A DNA stretch of 5,493 bases from SIG438 sp034117945 (lineage in GTDB: Bacteria; Bacillota; Clostridia; HGM11514), in contig JAXEOR010000205.1 of NCBI GenBank assembly GCA_034117945.1, positions 1-5,493 of the forward strand. The letters are read 5' to 3'. Each line of letters begins with the position of its first letter. Positions within the stretch are counted from its first letter, which is position 1. Positions 3,823-5,493 of the stretch are shown here, in pieces. Made by a program: the position numbers and the translations under genes. The notes under the pieces were generated by a model. That model saw nothing but the letters and a program-made list of their open reading frames with translations. It was not told the origin of the DNA and did not search any database.

Positions 3823-5493
3823 TTATTCCTGCCTGTCTTCCGGCAAAAAGCTGCTTAAGGTATCCACCAGCACGTCAATGCTCAGGGGCTTTGCAATGTG
3901 CCCATTCATGCCGTTTGCCAAAGCGCATCTTTTGTCCTCCTCAAAGGCATTGGCTGTCATGGCGATAATGGGGAACCGGGAAACATCCTGCCGGGGCAGA
4001 CTGCGTATTTCCCGAGTTGCCTGATACCCGTCCATCACAGGCATCTGAATATCCATCAGAACCAAATCATAATAATGCTCCTTTGAATGTCGCACCATCT
4101 CCACTGCCGCAGCACCGTCCGGGGCAGACTCTGTCTCAAATCCAAAATTTTTTAAAATTTCAACTGCAATTTCCCGGTTTAACTCATTGTCCTCTGCCAC
4201 CAAAACCCGCTTATTGTGGAATTTTCGCTCCGGCCAGCTGGAAACCGGCTCTTGTTTCTTTCCAGGATGAGTCACCTCTGCCAAAAGGGCTTGCAAATCG
4301 GACAAAAATAATGGCTTGCAGTAAAAGGCTGTCACACCGGCTTCCATTGCCTTCTCCTCCACATCCGTCCAGTCATAGGCGGTTAAAATAATAATCGAAC
4401 CTTCCTGCCCAACAGCACTGCGAATCTGGCGCACCGTTTCAATACCGTTCATTTGCGGCATCAACCAATCGATCATATAGATATGAAAGGGATCTCCCTC
4501 CTTCTGCGCCTTTTGCGCCTGAAAAACCGCCTCTCTTCCTGACGCAGTCCACTCCGCCCGCATTCCCATTTGAGAAAGCATTTTTGTAACACTGTCACAG
4601 CTGGTCAAATTGTCATCCACAACCAACACCCGCTGCCCCGCAAACTCTCGGAGCTGCTCCCGTCGGTCAGGCACATCCTGTCGCTTAAAATCAAATCCAA
4701 CCGTAAAGCAGCTGCCCTTTGCCGGCTGACTTTTCACCTGAATGGTTCCGCCCATCACATCCACCGTATTTTTTGTAATAGCCATTCCCAATCCAGTTCC
4801 GCCGCTTCCGCTGAGGATGGAGGTATTTTCCCGCTCAAAGGGTTCAAATATATGGTTTAAAAAATGGGGTGACATGCCGATTCCGGTATCCTGAATTACA
4901 AATTCATAATGGGCGTAATCGGGCTGATTTGACGGACTTTGCCGAATGAGAAAAGAAATTTTTCCTCCCGGCGGCGTGAATTTTACGGCATTTCCCAAAA
5001 TGTTGATCAGGATCTGATCCAATTTCAGCGGATCAAAAATCAAAAGCTCGTCAGACACATCAATGGTATCTACATAAAATTCCAGCTGCTTGGCTCTCAC
5101 CTGAGGATGGATCATATGCACCAGATTATGAATACACTCCGATAAATTACACTCCTTTTCCTGGAGGGTGATTTTCCCGCTTTCAATCCGGCTCATGTCC
5201 AAAATATCGTTGATCAGGCTGAGCAGATGCTGGCTGGAGGACAGAATTTTCTCCAGGCAGTCCTTCACTCGTTCCTTGTTGTCAATATGAGTGGCCGCAA
5301 TATTGGAAAAGCCGATAATGGCGTTCATGGGCGTTCGGATATCGTGACTCATATTGGAAAGAAAGGTGGTTTTGGCGCTGTTGGCACGCTTCGCCTGCAA
5401 GAGAGCGTTTTTCAAAAGCTCCTGATGCTGCATTTCCTGCAAAACCTCACCGTCCACATCCTTTACCGCAATCAGCGCCATATGGCTTTGACT
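3823..5493 (-). CDS. Hybrid sensor histidine kinase with two receiver domains (N-terminus beyond window edge)
   Basis: The frame is open to the right edge, giving 556 codons. The ATG at 5481 is probably internal, since the first residues (ALIAVKDVDGEVLQ) look like the end of a PAS/PAC sensor followed by a linker helix. Numbering from that Met: HisKA at about 35-100 with phospho-acceptor His46 in NMSHDIRTPMNA; HATPase at about 145-265 with N-box Asn160/Asn164, G1 DTGIGM (198-203), F-box FEPF (212-215), and G2 GSGGTGLGM (225-233); REC1 at about 284-400 with Asp289/Asp290, phospho-acceptor Asp338 in MIDWLMP, and Lys389; REC2 at about 425-548 with Glu430/Asp431, phospho-acceptor Asp477 in MDIQMP, Thr509 and Lys531. 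All catalytic residues are present. The protein stops after REC2 with no HPt domain, so onward phosphotransfer would need a separate protein. The stimulus cannot be seen here. It converges on the deacetylase gene and shares its terminator. Confidence 0.93.
   Translation of the reverse strand, partial: SQSHMALIAVKDVDGEVLQEMQHQELLKNALLQAKRANSAKTTFLSNMSHDIRTPMNAIIGFSNIAATHIDNKERVKDCLEKILSSSQHLLSLINDILDMSRIESGKITLQEKECNLSECIHNLVHMIHPQVRAKQLEFYVDTIDVSDELLIFDPLKLDQILINILGNAVKFTPPGGKISFLIRQSPSNQPDYAHYEFVIQDTGIGMSPHFLNHIFEPFERENTSILSGSGGTGLGMAITKNTVDVMGGTIQVKSQPAKGSCFTVGFDFKRQDVPDRREQLREFAGQRVLVVDDNLTSCDSVTKMLSQMGMRAEWTASGREAVFQAQKAQKEGDPFHIYMIDWLMPQMNGIETVRQIRSAVGQEGSIIILTAYDWTDVEEKAMEAGVTAFYCKPLFLSDLQALLAEVTHPGKKQEPVSSWPERKFHNKRVLVAEDNELNREIAVEILKNFGFETESAPDGAAAVEMVRHSKEHYYDLVLMDIQMPVMDGYQATREIRSLPRQDVSRFPIIAMTANAFEEDKRCALANGMNGHIAKPLSIDVLVDTLSSFLPEDRQE

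Noticed and set aside
5479..5481. ATG at 5481 as the start of the histidine kinase
   Set aside because: The frame stays open to the right edge, and the first residues resemble the end of a PAS/PAC domain, so the gene very likely begins outside the window.

Overview
The window looks like chromosomal DNA of a low-to-mid GC Gram-positive bacterium, most likely class Clostridia (an Oscillospiraceae/Ruminococcaceae-like gut lineage). The reasons are strong AGGAGG-type ribosome binding sites, TTG and GTG start codons, a TyrA with a C-terminal ACT domain, the maf / minD / mgsA neighbourhood, and a hybrid histidine kinase of the kind common in gut Firmicutes. The assignment is inferred from gene style, not from a search.

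Layout: (1) Positions 3-1033, + strand, carry the 3' end of prephenate dehydrogenase (tyrA), then maf (nucleotide pyrophosphatase), then a 37-residue single-span membrane peptide whose ATG overlaps the maf stop. (2) Positions 1034-1132 are a short regulatory gap with a good extended -10 promoter. (3) Positions 1163-3747, + strand, form a probable three-gene operon: a MinD-type ATPase, a methylglyoxal-synthase-like protein, and a secreted polysaccharide deacetylase. (4) A perfect 21-bp hairpin with flanking A and T tracts (3757-3806) is a bidirectional terminator between convergent genes. (5) Positions 3823-5493, - strand, are the C-terminal 556 codons of a hybrid sensor histidine kinase (HisKA, HATPase, REC, REC); its sensor part lies beyond the right edge.

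The maf to minD to mgsA order resembles the conserved clostridial maf-(radC)-mreBCD-(pbp)-minCDE-(rodA)-mgsA block, with the mre genes, minC and minE missing. The two survivors are both diverged at family-defining positions. The MinD keeps its nucleotide-binding lysines and its C-terminal amphipathic helix, but has Cys-Lys where MinD normally has Arg-Asn in switch I. The MgsA-like protein keeps the fold and phosphate-binding residues, but has lost most of the catalytic His/Asp residues. It may therefore be a pseudoenzyme or ligand sensor, co-transcribed with a membrane-cycling ATPase and a cell-envelope enzyme. This is the most interesting part of the window. No mobile elements, CRISPR arrays, tRNAs or rRNAs were seen.
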